Below are positions 1 through 7,153 of a DNA stretch of 64,000 nt, in pieces; the first letter of the stretch is position 1; each line of letters opens with the position of its first letter. A program made the translations under genes and the position numbers. Source of the stretch: Pseudomonas psychrophila (GTDB lineage: Bacteria; Pseudomonadota; Gammaproteobacteria; Pseudomonadales; Pseudomonadaceae); contig NZ_JYKZ01000011.1 of assembly GCF_001043005.1 (NCBI RefSeq), positions 62,001 through 126,000 of the forward strand. Reading direction: 5' to 3'. Under the pieces are notes generated by a model that saw only the letters and a program-made list of their open reading frames with translations, had not been told where the DNA came from and did not search any database.

Positions 1-42
1 CAGTGAACAGACCACGCCCAGGGCATTGAGGTAAGCAGTCAT
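1..42 (-). CDS. Start of a beta-ketoacyl-ACP synthase-like gene (partial)
   Basis: Only the first 14 codons are present and the gene runs off the left edge. The peptide reads MTAYLNALGVVCSL, which resembles the N-terminus of ketoacyl synthases of aryl-polyene clusters. The ATG at 40-42 overlaps the TGA of the preceding lipoprotein gene (ATGA), so it is the next member of the same operon. Family assignment rests on this short peptide and on context. Confidence 0.5.
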   Translation of the reverse strand, partial: MTAYLNALGVVCSL

Positions 43-629
43 GGCGCGGTCTCCAGGGGGGTGATCCGGTAGTGCAGATCGCCCTTCATATCGATGCGAA
101 AGACCCGGGGTTGCAGGTACTGCACTTGCCAGCGTTGTTCCATGAATCGCAGGTCAGATTCGGATGTTGCCTGTGGATAATTATTCGACAGCTGCACCTC
201 TGGCGTCAGTGCAAACAATAACGCCGCGAACAGCTCGCGGGCTTCGGGATTGGGCGGTAACAGACCATCGGCGTGCCAGGTGCCGTCCTGCAACAATTGA
301 CGTGCCAGCGGAATCCCAAGTGGGTCCATCAATGACCAGCGCAGCCCGGCCTCTTCTTGCTGGATCACCAGCAACCAGTCCTGACGCTGATCGGCCTGTT
401 CGCGCTGGATATGCAACTGCATGGGCAAGTCCAGGGTTGGCGTGTGCCTGGGCAGCGGCAAGCTGGTGCAGCCAGCCAGTAACAGGAGCAAGCACATCCA
501 CAGCGCGACACCGATTCTTGTAGCCGCTGCCGCAGGCTGCGATAAGGACCGCAGGGCCTTCAAAAAAACGGGCCTGCTTCGCACGCCATCGCAGCCTGCG
601 GCAGCGGCTACAGGATTTGCATGGATCAT
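39..629 (-). CDS. DUF3261-type lipoprotein of the aryl-polyene operon
   Basis: The 196-residue product is a predicted outer-membrane lipoprotein. A hydrophobic stretch followed by LLLLLAGC is a signal II lipobox, and the mature part (from CTSLPLPRH) resembles the small DUF3261 proteins found in aryl-polyene clusters, presumed to help place the pigment lipid in the outer membrane. I chose the ATG at 627-629 because it overlaps the methyltransferase stop as ATGA. The consequence is an unusually long leader: roughly 31 codons between the start and the hydrophobic core derive from a REPIN palindrome (519-612). Without it the leader would be about 22 residues up to the lipobox Cys. An internal ATG at 495-497 gives MCLLLLLAGC, which lacks the usual basic n-region. 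Function within the pathway is inference. Confidence 0.75.
   Translation of the reverse strand: MIHANPVAAAAGCDGVRSRPVFLKALRSLSQPAAAATRIGVALWMCLLLLLAGCTSLPLPRHTPTLDLPMQLHIQREQADQRQDWLLVIQQEEAGLRWSLMDPLGIPLARQLLQDGTWHADGLLPPNPEARELFAALLFALTPEVQLSNNYPQATSESDLRFMEQRWQVQYLQPRVFRIDMKGDLHYRITPLETAP
519..612. repeat. REPIN (GTAGCCGCTGCCGCAGGCTGCGA type)
   Basis: Two inverted copies of a Pseudomonas REP sequence face each other: the left arm begins TGTAGCCGCTGCCGCAGG and the right arm ends with its reverse complement, with about 45 bases between them. The element lies inside the 5' coding region of the DUF3261 lipoprotein gene and leaves the reading frame open. Confidence 0.85.
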
Positions 630-1354
630 TGGGCCAGGCCTTGCAGGGGCTTGCGCGCCACCACGTTGACCAGGGTTTCTTCCCGCTGGCCCACCGGCTT
701 TGGCTTGACCAAGCCCAAACGCTCCAGCAGGCCGAAGTCCTTGGAACGGCTCCACCACAGGTACGGGTACGACACGTTCCGGTCTTCAAACTCAAAGCCC
801 TGGTCGCGGATCATTTCCAGGTATTGCGCCGCGCTTTTTTGCACGTGCATGGGGTGGCGGAACAGCCAGCGGATCACCCAGGTATCGATGTAGGCCTCGG
901 TGGACTCGGCAAACAGCAAGTAACCGCCCGGTTTGAGCACCCGGTAAAACTCGGCCAGGGCCCGGTCCTGCTGCACCAGATGGTGGAAAGTCTGGTGACA
1001 GAACAGAATGTCGACACTGGCATCGGCCACCTCCAGCTCGGCGCAGTCGCTGCCGATCAGTTCAATGTCGATGCCCTGACGCCGGGCTTCTTCTGCGCTC
1101 AATTGCAGGCTCAGCGGATCGGCATCCAGGCCAACCAGACGCGTGGGGGTGAAGGTTTTATGCAGATACTGGAACGATTTCCCCTGGCCGCAACCGGCAT
1201 CCAGAATCACCGGCGCGTTTGGCAGTTCTTCACTGAACAGGCTGCGCAGGTCATTGACCGCCACCCGCAGCACATGGTGCTGCCAGGTGTGGCTACGCAA
1301 AAACCAGAAGCCCAGACGGGTTTCTTCAACGTAGGTATCGCTCAGCGGTTTCAT
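626..1354 (-). CDS. Class I SAM-dependent methyltransferase
   Basis: The 242-residue protein has the Rossmann-type SAM site: motif I VILDAGCGQGKS at residues 49-60, the acidic end of strand 2 at GLDADP (75-80), and a later FCHQTFHHL segment typical of motif IV. In aryl-polyene clusters such an enzyme is thought to methylate the aryl head group, which fits here, but the substrate is not visible in the sequence. The ATG overlaps the flavoenzyme stop by four bases (ATGA), and its own stop overlaps the lipoprotein start the same way, so translation is probably coupled. It could alternatively act on another pathway intermediate. Confidence 0.8.
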   Translation of the reverse strand: MKPLSDTYVEETRLGFWFLRSHTWQHHVLRVAVNDLRSLFSEELPNAPVILDAGCGQGKSFQYLHKTFTPTRLVGLDADPLSLQLSAEEARRQGIDIELIGSDCAELEVADASVDILFCHQTFHHLVQQDRALAEFYRVLKPGGYLLFAESTEAYIDTWVIRWLFRHPMHVQKSAAQYLEMIRDQGFEFEDRNVSYPYLWWSRSKDFGLLERLGLVKPKPVGQREETLVNVVARKPLQGLAQ

Positions 1355-2598
1355 GGGGACTCCGTCGCGCAGATGTCCGACAGCATGCGCAAACGGCGCT
1401 TGGGTTCGCTGACAAACGGGTTGTTTTCGTCCCAGGCATAGCCCGCCAGAATCGAACAGATCATGCGACGAATCTGTGGCGAGCTGTCAGGGTGAAAAAT
1501 TACGTCCTGGAAGGTCCCGGCGTACCAGCCTTCGACGTAGCAGCGGAAGGTATCGACACCGCGTTTGAGCGGCTCGGCAAACTCGGTTTGCCAGTCAACG
1601 GTTTCGCCTTGCAACTGTCGGTGCAGCACGCCAGCGGCCATGCTGGCTGAGCGCATGGCAATGGTCACGCCCGAGGAGAACACTGGGTCGAGGAACTCGG
1701 CCGCGTTGCCCAGTAGCGCAAAACCCGGGCCGTGCAGGGTTTTGACGTTGGCCGAGTAGCCGCCAATGGTACGCGCAGGAGTGTCCCACACGGCATTGGT
1801 CAGCACGCGCTGCAGGCTAGGGGTCTCGTCAATAAAGCTGCGCAGGCACTCATCGAGGTTTTCGCTGCGCCCTGCAAAATGCTCTGCTGCCGCGACTACG
1901 CCCACCGAGCAGCGGCCATTGCTGAACGGAATGCTCCAGAACCAGATATCGCGCTGGGTCGGGTGGGTGGTGACGAGGATTTTATTGCGGTCAAAACCGT
2001 CATCATCAATGCGGTCTTCAACGTGGGTAAAGACCGCCTGACGCACCGGGAAATTCGAGGGTGCTTCAAGATCGAGCAAGCGCGGGAGCACGCGGCCATA
2101 GCCGCTGGCGTCTAGGATAAAGTCAGTTTCGACCTGATAGCGGCTGCCGTCTTCGCGCTCAATGTCCAGCAACGGTCTGGCCCGTTCCACATCGGTGGCG
2201 ATCACGGTCTGGCCGTAGCGGATTTCAACGCCCTGCAAGGCGGCCTGATCGGCCAGCAGCTTGTCGAAATCGGCGCGTTGCACCTGAAAGGTGGTGGGTT
2301 TGCCATTGCTGAACGTGTCACCAAAATCAAAGGCGCTGTACTGCTCGCCCCAGGCAAACGCGGCGCCGTTTTTCATCTGAAAACCGGCAGCTTGCACGGC
2401 TTGCAACATGCCCGCTTCTTCGACGAAGTCCAGGCAGTGCGACAGCAGGCTTTCACCAATGGAAAAGCGCGGGAAATGCTGGCGCTCGATGATCAATACA
2501 TCGTGCCCCTTGCGTGTGAGCAAGGCCGAAGCGATGGCGCCGGACGGCCCTGCACCAATCACGACAACCTGACGACGTTCCATTTCTATTCCTGACAC
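1351..2598 (-). CDS. FAD-dependent oxidoreductase with flavin-halogenase motifs
   Basis: The 415-residue flavoenzyme starts with a dinucleotide-binding loop (GAGPSG, residues 15-20) and ends strand 2 with an acidic residue (IIER, 36-39). It also has the features that separate flavin-dependent halogenases from ordinary monooxygenases: a lysine in GFQMKNGAAFAWG (Lys76), where phenol/pyrrole halogenases keep their catalytic lysine, and a WxWxIP motif (WFWSIP, 219-224). A further block reads GNAAEFLDPVFSSGV. At 415 residues it is shorter than tryptophan halogenases (about 500-540). Xanthomonadins, the related pigments of Xanthomonas, are brominated, so pigment halogenation is plausible, but non-halogenating paralogues exist. 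The GTG start at 2596-2598 has AAGGAG six bases upstream; ATG at 2581-2583 is an alternative. Confidence 0.75.
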   Translation of the reverse strand: MSGIEMERRQVVVIGAGPSGAIASALLTRKGHDVLIIERQHFPRFSIGESLLSHCLDFVEEAGMLQAVQAAGFQMKNGAAFAWGEQYSAFDFGDTFSNGKPTTFQVQRADFDKLLADQAALQGVEIRYGQTVIATDVERARPLLDIEREDGSRYQVETDFILDASGYGRVLPRLLDLEAPSNFPVRQAVFTHVEDRIDDDGFDRNKILVTTHPTQRDIWFWSIPFSNGRCSVGVVAAAEHFAGRSENLDECLRSFIDETPSLQRVLTNAVWDTPARTIGGYSANVKTLHGPGFALLGNAAEFLDPVFSSGVTIAMRSASMAAGVLHRQLQGETVDWQTEFAEPLKRGVDTFRCYVEGWYAGTFQDVIFHPDSSPQIRRMICSILAGYAWDENNPFVSEPKRRLRMLSDICATESP

Positions 2599-3749
2599 AG
2601 GCGCTCCTTGCCGGGTACTACGGCAGACTTCAAAGGGGGTTTACTCATGCCCGCCAACGCCGGTAACAGCGTGGCGATCAGGCTCATCAGCATCAGTGCA
2701 AAGTACAGCGCCGGGCTGATGAGCTGTTGTTGCAGCAGCAGGTTGAGAAAGACAATTTCGCTCAATCCGCGAATATTCAGTAACAGGCTTTCACGCCATT
2801 TGCTGGCCCCGGCAAACGACGGCGTGGCCCAGCTCACCCCGAGCCAGTTACCCAGCAGCTTACTGACCATCGGCAGGAGCAATAGTGCGGACAATTGCAG
2901 CAGGCTGATCTCGCTCAGGGCACTGTGCACATTGATCTGCACAATGCCGAACGTGAGGATCAGCGGGATCGCCAGCGTGGTCTGCAAGCGTTCCAGCCAT
3001 ACAGCGCTTAACGGCATGACCAGCGCCACCTTGAGCCACGCCATGCAGATCAAATACCCGACGCCGAAAATCAGTGCATTGAGGCGGTAATGCTCGGCCA
3101 CCACCAGCAAGGCAAAAAAGCCCAGGCTGTAGCACAGCGGCTGACGGATGCGCAGGAGGTGTAGCAGCAGCGGCAGCAAGGCCCCGGCCAGCGGCAGGAG
3201 CAGGCTGCTCAGGTCCAGGCTGCCCTGGGCCAGGCCAAACAGGGTCCAGCACGTGAGGTCGATAAGGATCGCGCTTTGCACCAAGCGCCGGGTGGCAGCG
3301 GGCGGGTAATCAATGTGGCGCAAGTACAGGTACAGCACCGGGATCGCAGTGATGGCAAAGACCAGGCCCACCGCCAGCGAACTCAACCAGGGTTGCTCAG
3401 GCAGCAGCCAGACGGCGCAGGCCAGCCCGCAGGCGAAAGGCACAGCAAAGCTGGGCAGGGCGATTTTTACACTTTGGCGATCAAGGCGCAGATCAATCAC
3501 GTCGCTCAAAATGGTGCCCAGCAACAGCGCAAAACTCAGGCTGTAGAGGCTTTTGAGCCACACCGGAGCAACCAGCTGTACGCCGCTGAGCTGCCAGTGC
3601 GGCTCGATCCAGAACAGCATCAGTAGCGGCAAGACGATGGACGCCAGCAGCAACTGGCTGACAATGGGGATCACGCCAAAGTGACGGCCCATCCGGGTTG
3701 CCAAGGCAAACAGGGCCAGGGCCAGCAGCCAGAACACGGCCGTCATCAT
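2586..3749 (-). CDS. Antiporter-like polytopic membrane protein in pigment operon
   Basis: The 387-residue protein is almost entirely hydrophobic, with about eleven to twelve predicted membrane segments. Its layout resembles the membrane domain of cation:proton exchangers of the CPA/KefB type (for example SDVIDLRLDRQSVK early on and SKWRESLLLNIRGLSEIVF near the end, where such exchangers have conserved charged helices). There is no TrkA-type regulatory domain. It sits between the MMPL exporter (ATGA overlap at 3746-3749) and the halogenase-like gene, so it is co-expressed with pigment export. Ion specificity and any direct role in export are unknown. Confidence 0.65.
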   Translation of the reverse strand: MMTAVFWLLALALFALATRMGRHFGVIPIVSQLLLASIVLPLLMLFWIEPHWQLSGVQLVAPVWLKSLYSLSFALLLGTILSDVIDLRLDRQSVKIALPSFAVPFACGLACAVWLLPEQPWLSSLAVGLVFAITAIPVLYLYLRHIDYPPAATRRLVQSAILIDLTCWTLFGLAQGSLDLSSLLLPLAGALLPLLLHLLRIRQPLCYSLGFFALLVVAEHYRLNALIFGVGYLICMAWLKVALVMPLSAVWLERLQTTLAIPLILTFGIVQINVHSALSEISLLQLSALLLLPMVSKLLGNWLGVSWATPSFAGASKWRESLLLNIRGLSEIVFLNLLLQQQLISPALYFALMLMSLIATLLPALAGMSKPPLKSAVVPGKERLCQE

Positions 3750-6079
3750 TGGCTGTGCTCCTGTTTACCCGCCCACGGCGCAAGGATAAAACTGAATGCC
3801 AGCCCCAGACTTACGGACAAGCCGAAATTGCTGACCGCAGGCGTGCTCGACACCGCCAGCAGGCCGAACGACAGCCAAGTGGTCAGCGCCGCCAGCAAGG
3901 TCCCGAGCAGGCTGACGGCAGCACCGCCGATTTGCTCACGCATCAGGATCGCGTAATCGACGCTGATTGCCGTTACCAGCAGCAGGCCGAAGAGGCTGAA
4001 CAGCGTCAACGGCTGCCCCAGCCAGCCCAGGCTGGCAAGGCTGCACAGCGCGGCCAGAAGCGGCAGTGCGACGATGCGCAATGCTCCGCCAAAACCGAAG
4101 GGTGCGATCAGCAACACTACGATCAAGGCACAGGACAGCAACTTCAATTCTGCGGCGCTGACTTGCGTTGCGGCAAAGACGTTATTCAAGTCGCCCAGGC
4201 GGTCGACCAGTTGAACGCCCGGCAGGTCCTGGGCTTGCACCCGCAGCAAGCTGGCACTGTTCAAACCTTGCAGGCTGACCATTGCGGCGACGCCTTCAGC
4301 GTTCTTGCCTAGCCAGAGTGTGCGCCAGGGTTCGGCCAGCGGACCGCTCAGCGCGTCATCGATATGTTGCTCGGGCAAGGCCTGCAATTGCACCAGTTCG
4401 GCTTGCAGAGCGGCTTCAGGTACACCGAGCTCCAGCAGGGGTTGCCAGTGTTGCGGCAGCTGTGACAGTGCACGGCGTAAGTGCTGTTGCTCGCTGGGCA
4501 GGCTGACCAATTGGTTCAGTGCCAGATAACCCTGCAACTTACCCATGTGCACCAACTGATCGAGACGCTCGACAAGGGCGGTTTGGCGCTCAAGCAATTG
4601 CTGCTCGTTGTCGGCCCGGACCAGGAAAAACTGGCTGGTGGGCTGATAACCGGTGATCCGTGCAATGGCCTGTGCTTCGGCCATCAATTGCGGCGGGGCG
4701 CCGACCCATTGGCGGATGTCGTTCTTGCTGGTCAGTTGCCACAGACCGGCAGCACAAAACGCCAGCAGTAAGACCAGCAAGGCAGGCGTAGGGAGGCGTT
4801 TGAGCAAGGCTTCGCGCACGTTGAGCAGCGATTGCGCAATACGCAGGGGCCATTGCGCAGGGCGCAGTTCCACGCCCTGGAGCAGCGCGGGCAGCAGGCA
4901 TACGGCGCTCAGGTAGGCACCGACCAGGCCTGCGGCGGAGAAGATGGCGATTTGGGTCAACGCCGGAAACGGGGTGAAGGCCAGTGCCAGATAGCCGATG
5001 CAACTGGTGGCCAGGCTCAGGCTTAAACCGGGCAAGGTCAGGCGCAAAGCCGGCCAGCTGCGCCAGGGTTTGAGGCTCCAGCTTTTGGACAGGTAATGCA
5101 GCGGGTAATCCACGGCGACGCCGATCAGGCTGGAGCCCAGTACCAGCGTCATCACGTGCATGCTGCCAAAGAACGCGACGCAGGCCACGGCACCAAACAG
5201 CATGCCGACCAACACGGGCACAAACGCCAGCAGCACCCGCCAGCGTCGAAACGCCAGCAGCAACAGCAGCAGAATCCCGACGGTGGCGCCACCGCCGACC
5301 CAGGTGATTTCACGGGTAGCTTGCTGTTGTCCGCTGGCCGCGTAGAGCAAGCCACTGGCCGCGAGCAGTTGCACATCCTCGTGTGCGACTTGCTGGCGGC
5401 TGTGCTCAAGCAGTTCGGCCACCTGCAGCGGCAGCTTCATGTCAAAAGCATTGCCCTGGGTACGGGCGCGCAGCAATACCCAGTGTTTGCCGTCGGCTTC
5501 GGCAACCAGAGCGCCGCTGCCTATATCGAGTTGCACCGCCCCCCGCTGCGGCTGGCTGTTCTGGATGCGCCCGGTCAGGCCCAGCCAGTCGTCTTGACTC
5601 GGCACCAGGCTGAACCCGGTGAAAGGATCGAACAGTGCCTGCACGCGTTGCTGGATAAAGGCGTCGGGGTGCTCGATCAGTTGCGCACGGTCGGCTGCAG
5701 ACAGCATCGCCAGTCGCCCGCGCAGCAGTTGATCACGCAGCGCCGGAAGGTCGGCCTGCAGGTTCCATTGCACCTTTTCAAACAGACCGCTGGCTTGCCA
5801 CTGCTGGCCCAACTGCTCGGCCGAAGCGATGGCTTGCTGGCGGTCGCTACTGCCTACCAGCACCAGCATTTCGCGGTTCAGGGGCTCTTGCATGCGTTGT
5901 TCGGCGCTTAGCTCCAGCGCATCCGGGGAGTCCCCTGGCACCAGTTCCATCAGGTTGGCCGACAGCGGTGCGCCGTGACGCCATTGCCAGCCAGCGAGTG
6001 CAAGCACCGCCACCAGCAGGATCAGGAAGCCGCGGGGTAACCAGCGTTCACTGCGCAAAATCGAGCTGCTCCGATTCAC
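3746..6079 (-). CDS. MMPL/RND-family exporter of the aryl-polyene operon
   Basis: The 777-residue protein has the RND-like double repeat: one N-terminal helix, a large periplasmic loop (roughly residues 40-250), a helix bundle, a second periplasmic loop, and a second bundle near the C-terminus. The family includes the putative xanthomonadin exporters; the expected role is to move the finished aryl-polyene lipid across the inner membrane to the LolA-like carrier. The GTG start at 6077-6079 overlaps the LolA-like gene by 32 bases and has no clear ribosome site. A TTG seven codons later, preceded by GGAG, is an alternative. Either start leaves the first membrane helix intact. Confidence 0.85.
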   Translation of the reverse strand: MNRSSSILRSERWLPRGFLILLVAVLALAGWQWRHGAPLSANLMELVPGDSPDALELSAEQRMQEPLNREMLVLVGSSDRQQAIASAEQLGQQWQASGLFEKVQWNLQADLPALRDQLLRGRLAMLSAADRAQLIEHPDAFIQQRVQALFDPFTGFSLVPSQDDWLGLTGRIQNSQPQRGAVQLDIGSGALVAEADGKHWVLLRARTQGNAFDMKLPLQVAELLEHSRQQVAHEDVQLLAASGLLYAASGQQQATREITWVGGGATVGILLLLLLAFRRWRVLLAFVPVLVGMLFGAVACVAFFGSMHVMTLVLGSSLIGVAVDYPLHYLSKSWSLKPWRSWPALRLTLPGLSLSLATSCIGYLALAFTPFPALTQIAIFSAAGLVGAYLSAVCLLPALLQGVELRPAQWPLRIAQSLLNVREALLKRLPTPALLVLLLAFCAAGLWQLTSKNDIRQWVGAPPQLMAEAQAIARITGYQPTSQFFLVRADNEQQLLERQTALVERLDQLVHMGKLQGYLALNQLVSLPSEQQHLRRALSQLPQHWQPLLELGVPEAALQAELVQLQALPEQHIDDALSGPLAEPWRTLWLGKNAEGVAAMVSLQGLNSASLLRVQAQDLPGVQLVDRLGDLNNVFAATQVSAAELKLLSCALIVVLLIAPFGFGGALRIVALPLLAALCSLASLGWLGQPLTLFSLFGLLLVTAISVDYAILMREQIGGAAVSLLGTLLAALTTWLSFGLLAVSSTPAVSNFGLSVSLGLAFSFILAPWAGKQEHSQ

Positions 6080-6731
6080 TCAAGGGCTGGTTGCTGACGC
6101 TGTTGTGCATTTTAAGCAGCGTGCTATCGCCCTGGGTTTCTTGCAGTTCGATGCGTTGCACCACTTCGCCGCCGTCGATGTTGATCTGTTTGAACACTTG
6201 TTTGAGCAGCAGTGAGCGTGGGGTCAGGGTCAGCGTCCAGTGTGCGGGTTCGCCTTGCAGTTGCAGGTCGAAATCCCGCTGCAGGCCGCTGCTGTCGCCT
6301 TGCAGCACGGCGAGGAACAACCGGTTCTGCTCGGCGCCGGCGCTTTTGCCGGGCAGCATTTGCCAACTGGTGCCGTTACGCCGGGCGATGCCTTGGGCGG
6401 TGATGCGGTAATCCTGTTGCAACGGGGATTTGAGTTGCCAAAGCAGACCGTGATCTTTGGCGAGCACAAACGTACCGGTACTGGTCAGCGGCTTGGGCAG
6501 GGCGCGCAGGTGTTTTTCCTGGATGAAGTCGCCGTGGATCACCTGTGGCCTGGCCAGTTGTTCGCTGAGTTGTTGCAGGTCGAAGGCGTGGGCCAGAGGA
6601 GTGAATCCGAGTAACAGCACACACCCCAATGTGGGAGCGGGCTTGCTCGCGATGCAGGCGCTGCGCAGCGTCTGCCACACCGCGGTGATGCAATCGCGAG
6701 CAAGCCCGCTCCCACAGATGATCGCGCTCAT
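6048..6731 (-). CDS. LolA-like outer-membrane lipoprotein carrier of pigment operon
   Basis: The 227-residue protein resembles LolA-related carriers found next to MMPL exporters (DFIQEKHLRALPKPLTSTGTF resembles the LolA strand with its conserved F.Q.K). It is expected to carry a lipid through the periplasm. I chose ATG 6729-6731 because it overlaps the thioesterase stop as ATGA. Codons 6-34 are exactly an 87-bp REPIN (6630-6716). Downstream of it come the hydrophobic core LGCVLLLGF and an AHA cleavage motif. Removing the 29 codons yields a normal signal peptide of about 20 residues, so the REPIN seems to have inserted in frame into an existing leader. Whether the long leader is still exported is unknown. 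Confidence 0.8.
   Translation of the reverse strand: MSAIICGSGLARDCITAVWQTLRSACIASKPAPTLGCVLLLGFTPLAHAFDLQQLSEQLARPQVIHGDFIQEKHLRALPKPLTSTGTFVLAKDHGLLWQLKSPLQQDYRITAQGIARRNGTSWQMLPGKSAGAEQNRLFLAVLQGDSSGLQRDFDLQLQGEPAHWTLTLTPRSLLLKQVFKQINIDGGEVVQRIELQETQGDSTLLKMHNSVSNQPLSESEQLDFAQ
6630..6716. repeat. REPIN (GTGGGAGCGGGCTTGCTCGCGA type) inside signal-peptide codons
   Basis: The left arm TGTGGGAGCGGGCTTGCTCG and its reverse complement at the right end enclose a spacer of about 40 bases. The total length is 87 bp, exactly 29 codons, and the borders coincide with codon borders of the LolA-like gene. No target-site duplication is obvious. Confidence 0.9.
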
Positions 6732-7153
6732 GGCAGCATCCTCGCAACCGCTTCGGTAAAGCACTTGGGCGACACCAGTTGCATCTCCTTACTGGCGATC
6801 TCGACCGCCACCTGCACAGTCACCGCACGGGTCAGCCGTTCGCCGGTGGCCAGGTCGGTGATCAGGTAATTGACCTTCAGGCGGTTCTCCCACTCCACCA
6901 GGCTGGCGCGAACGTTGATGCGCTGGCCAAATGTTGCGCCGCGTACATACCGTAATTGCATGTCGATCACCGGCCACGCATAGCCCGCATCGAGCATCTG
7001 CGTGTAGTTGTGGCCGATATGGTCGAGCAGCTCACACCGCGCCACTTCGAGGTATTTGACGTAGTGGCCGTGCCACACCACGTGCATCGTGTCGATGTCG
7101 AAAAACGGCACCAACACTTCGGTATCAACGTGCAAAACGCCTTTGCTACGCAT
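6728..7153 (-). CDS. Acyl-CoA/ACP thioesterase, 4HBT (YbgC-like) hotdog family
   Basis: The 141-residue single hotdog-domain protein has the 4-hydroxybenzoyl-CoA thioesterase signature near its start: FFDIDTMHVVWHGHYVKYLE, with the catalytic Asp followed by VxHxxY. In aryl-polyene clusters a thioesterase of this size is thought to release or edit ACP-bound chains. The ATG overlaps the ammonia-lyase stop by eight bases (ATGCGTAG), and its stop overlaps the LolA-like start, so the genes are translationally coupled. Substrate is inferred from context only. Confidence 0.85.
   Translation of the reverse strand: MRSKGVLHVDTEVLVPFFDIDTMHVVWHGHYVKYLEVARCELLDHIGHNYTQMLDAGYAWPVIDMQLRYVRGATFGQRINVRASLVEWENRLKVNYLITDLATGERLTRAVTVQVAVEIASKEMQLVSPKCFTEAVARMLP

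Noticed and set aside
6732..6764. Longer start for the LolA-like gene (MLYRSGCEDAA)
   Set aside because: It lies in the thioesterase coding region; the ATGA overlap at 6728-6731 is the consistent operon junction.
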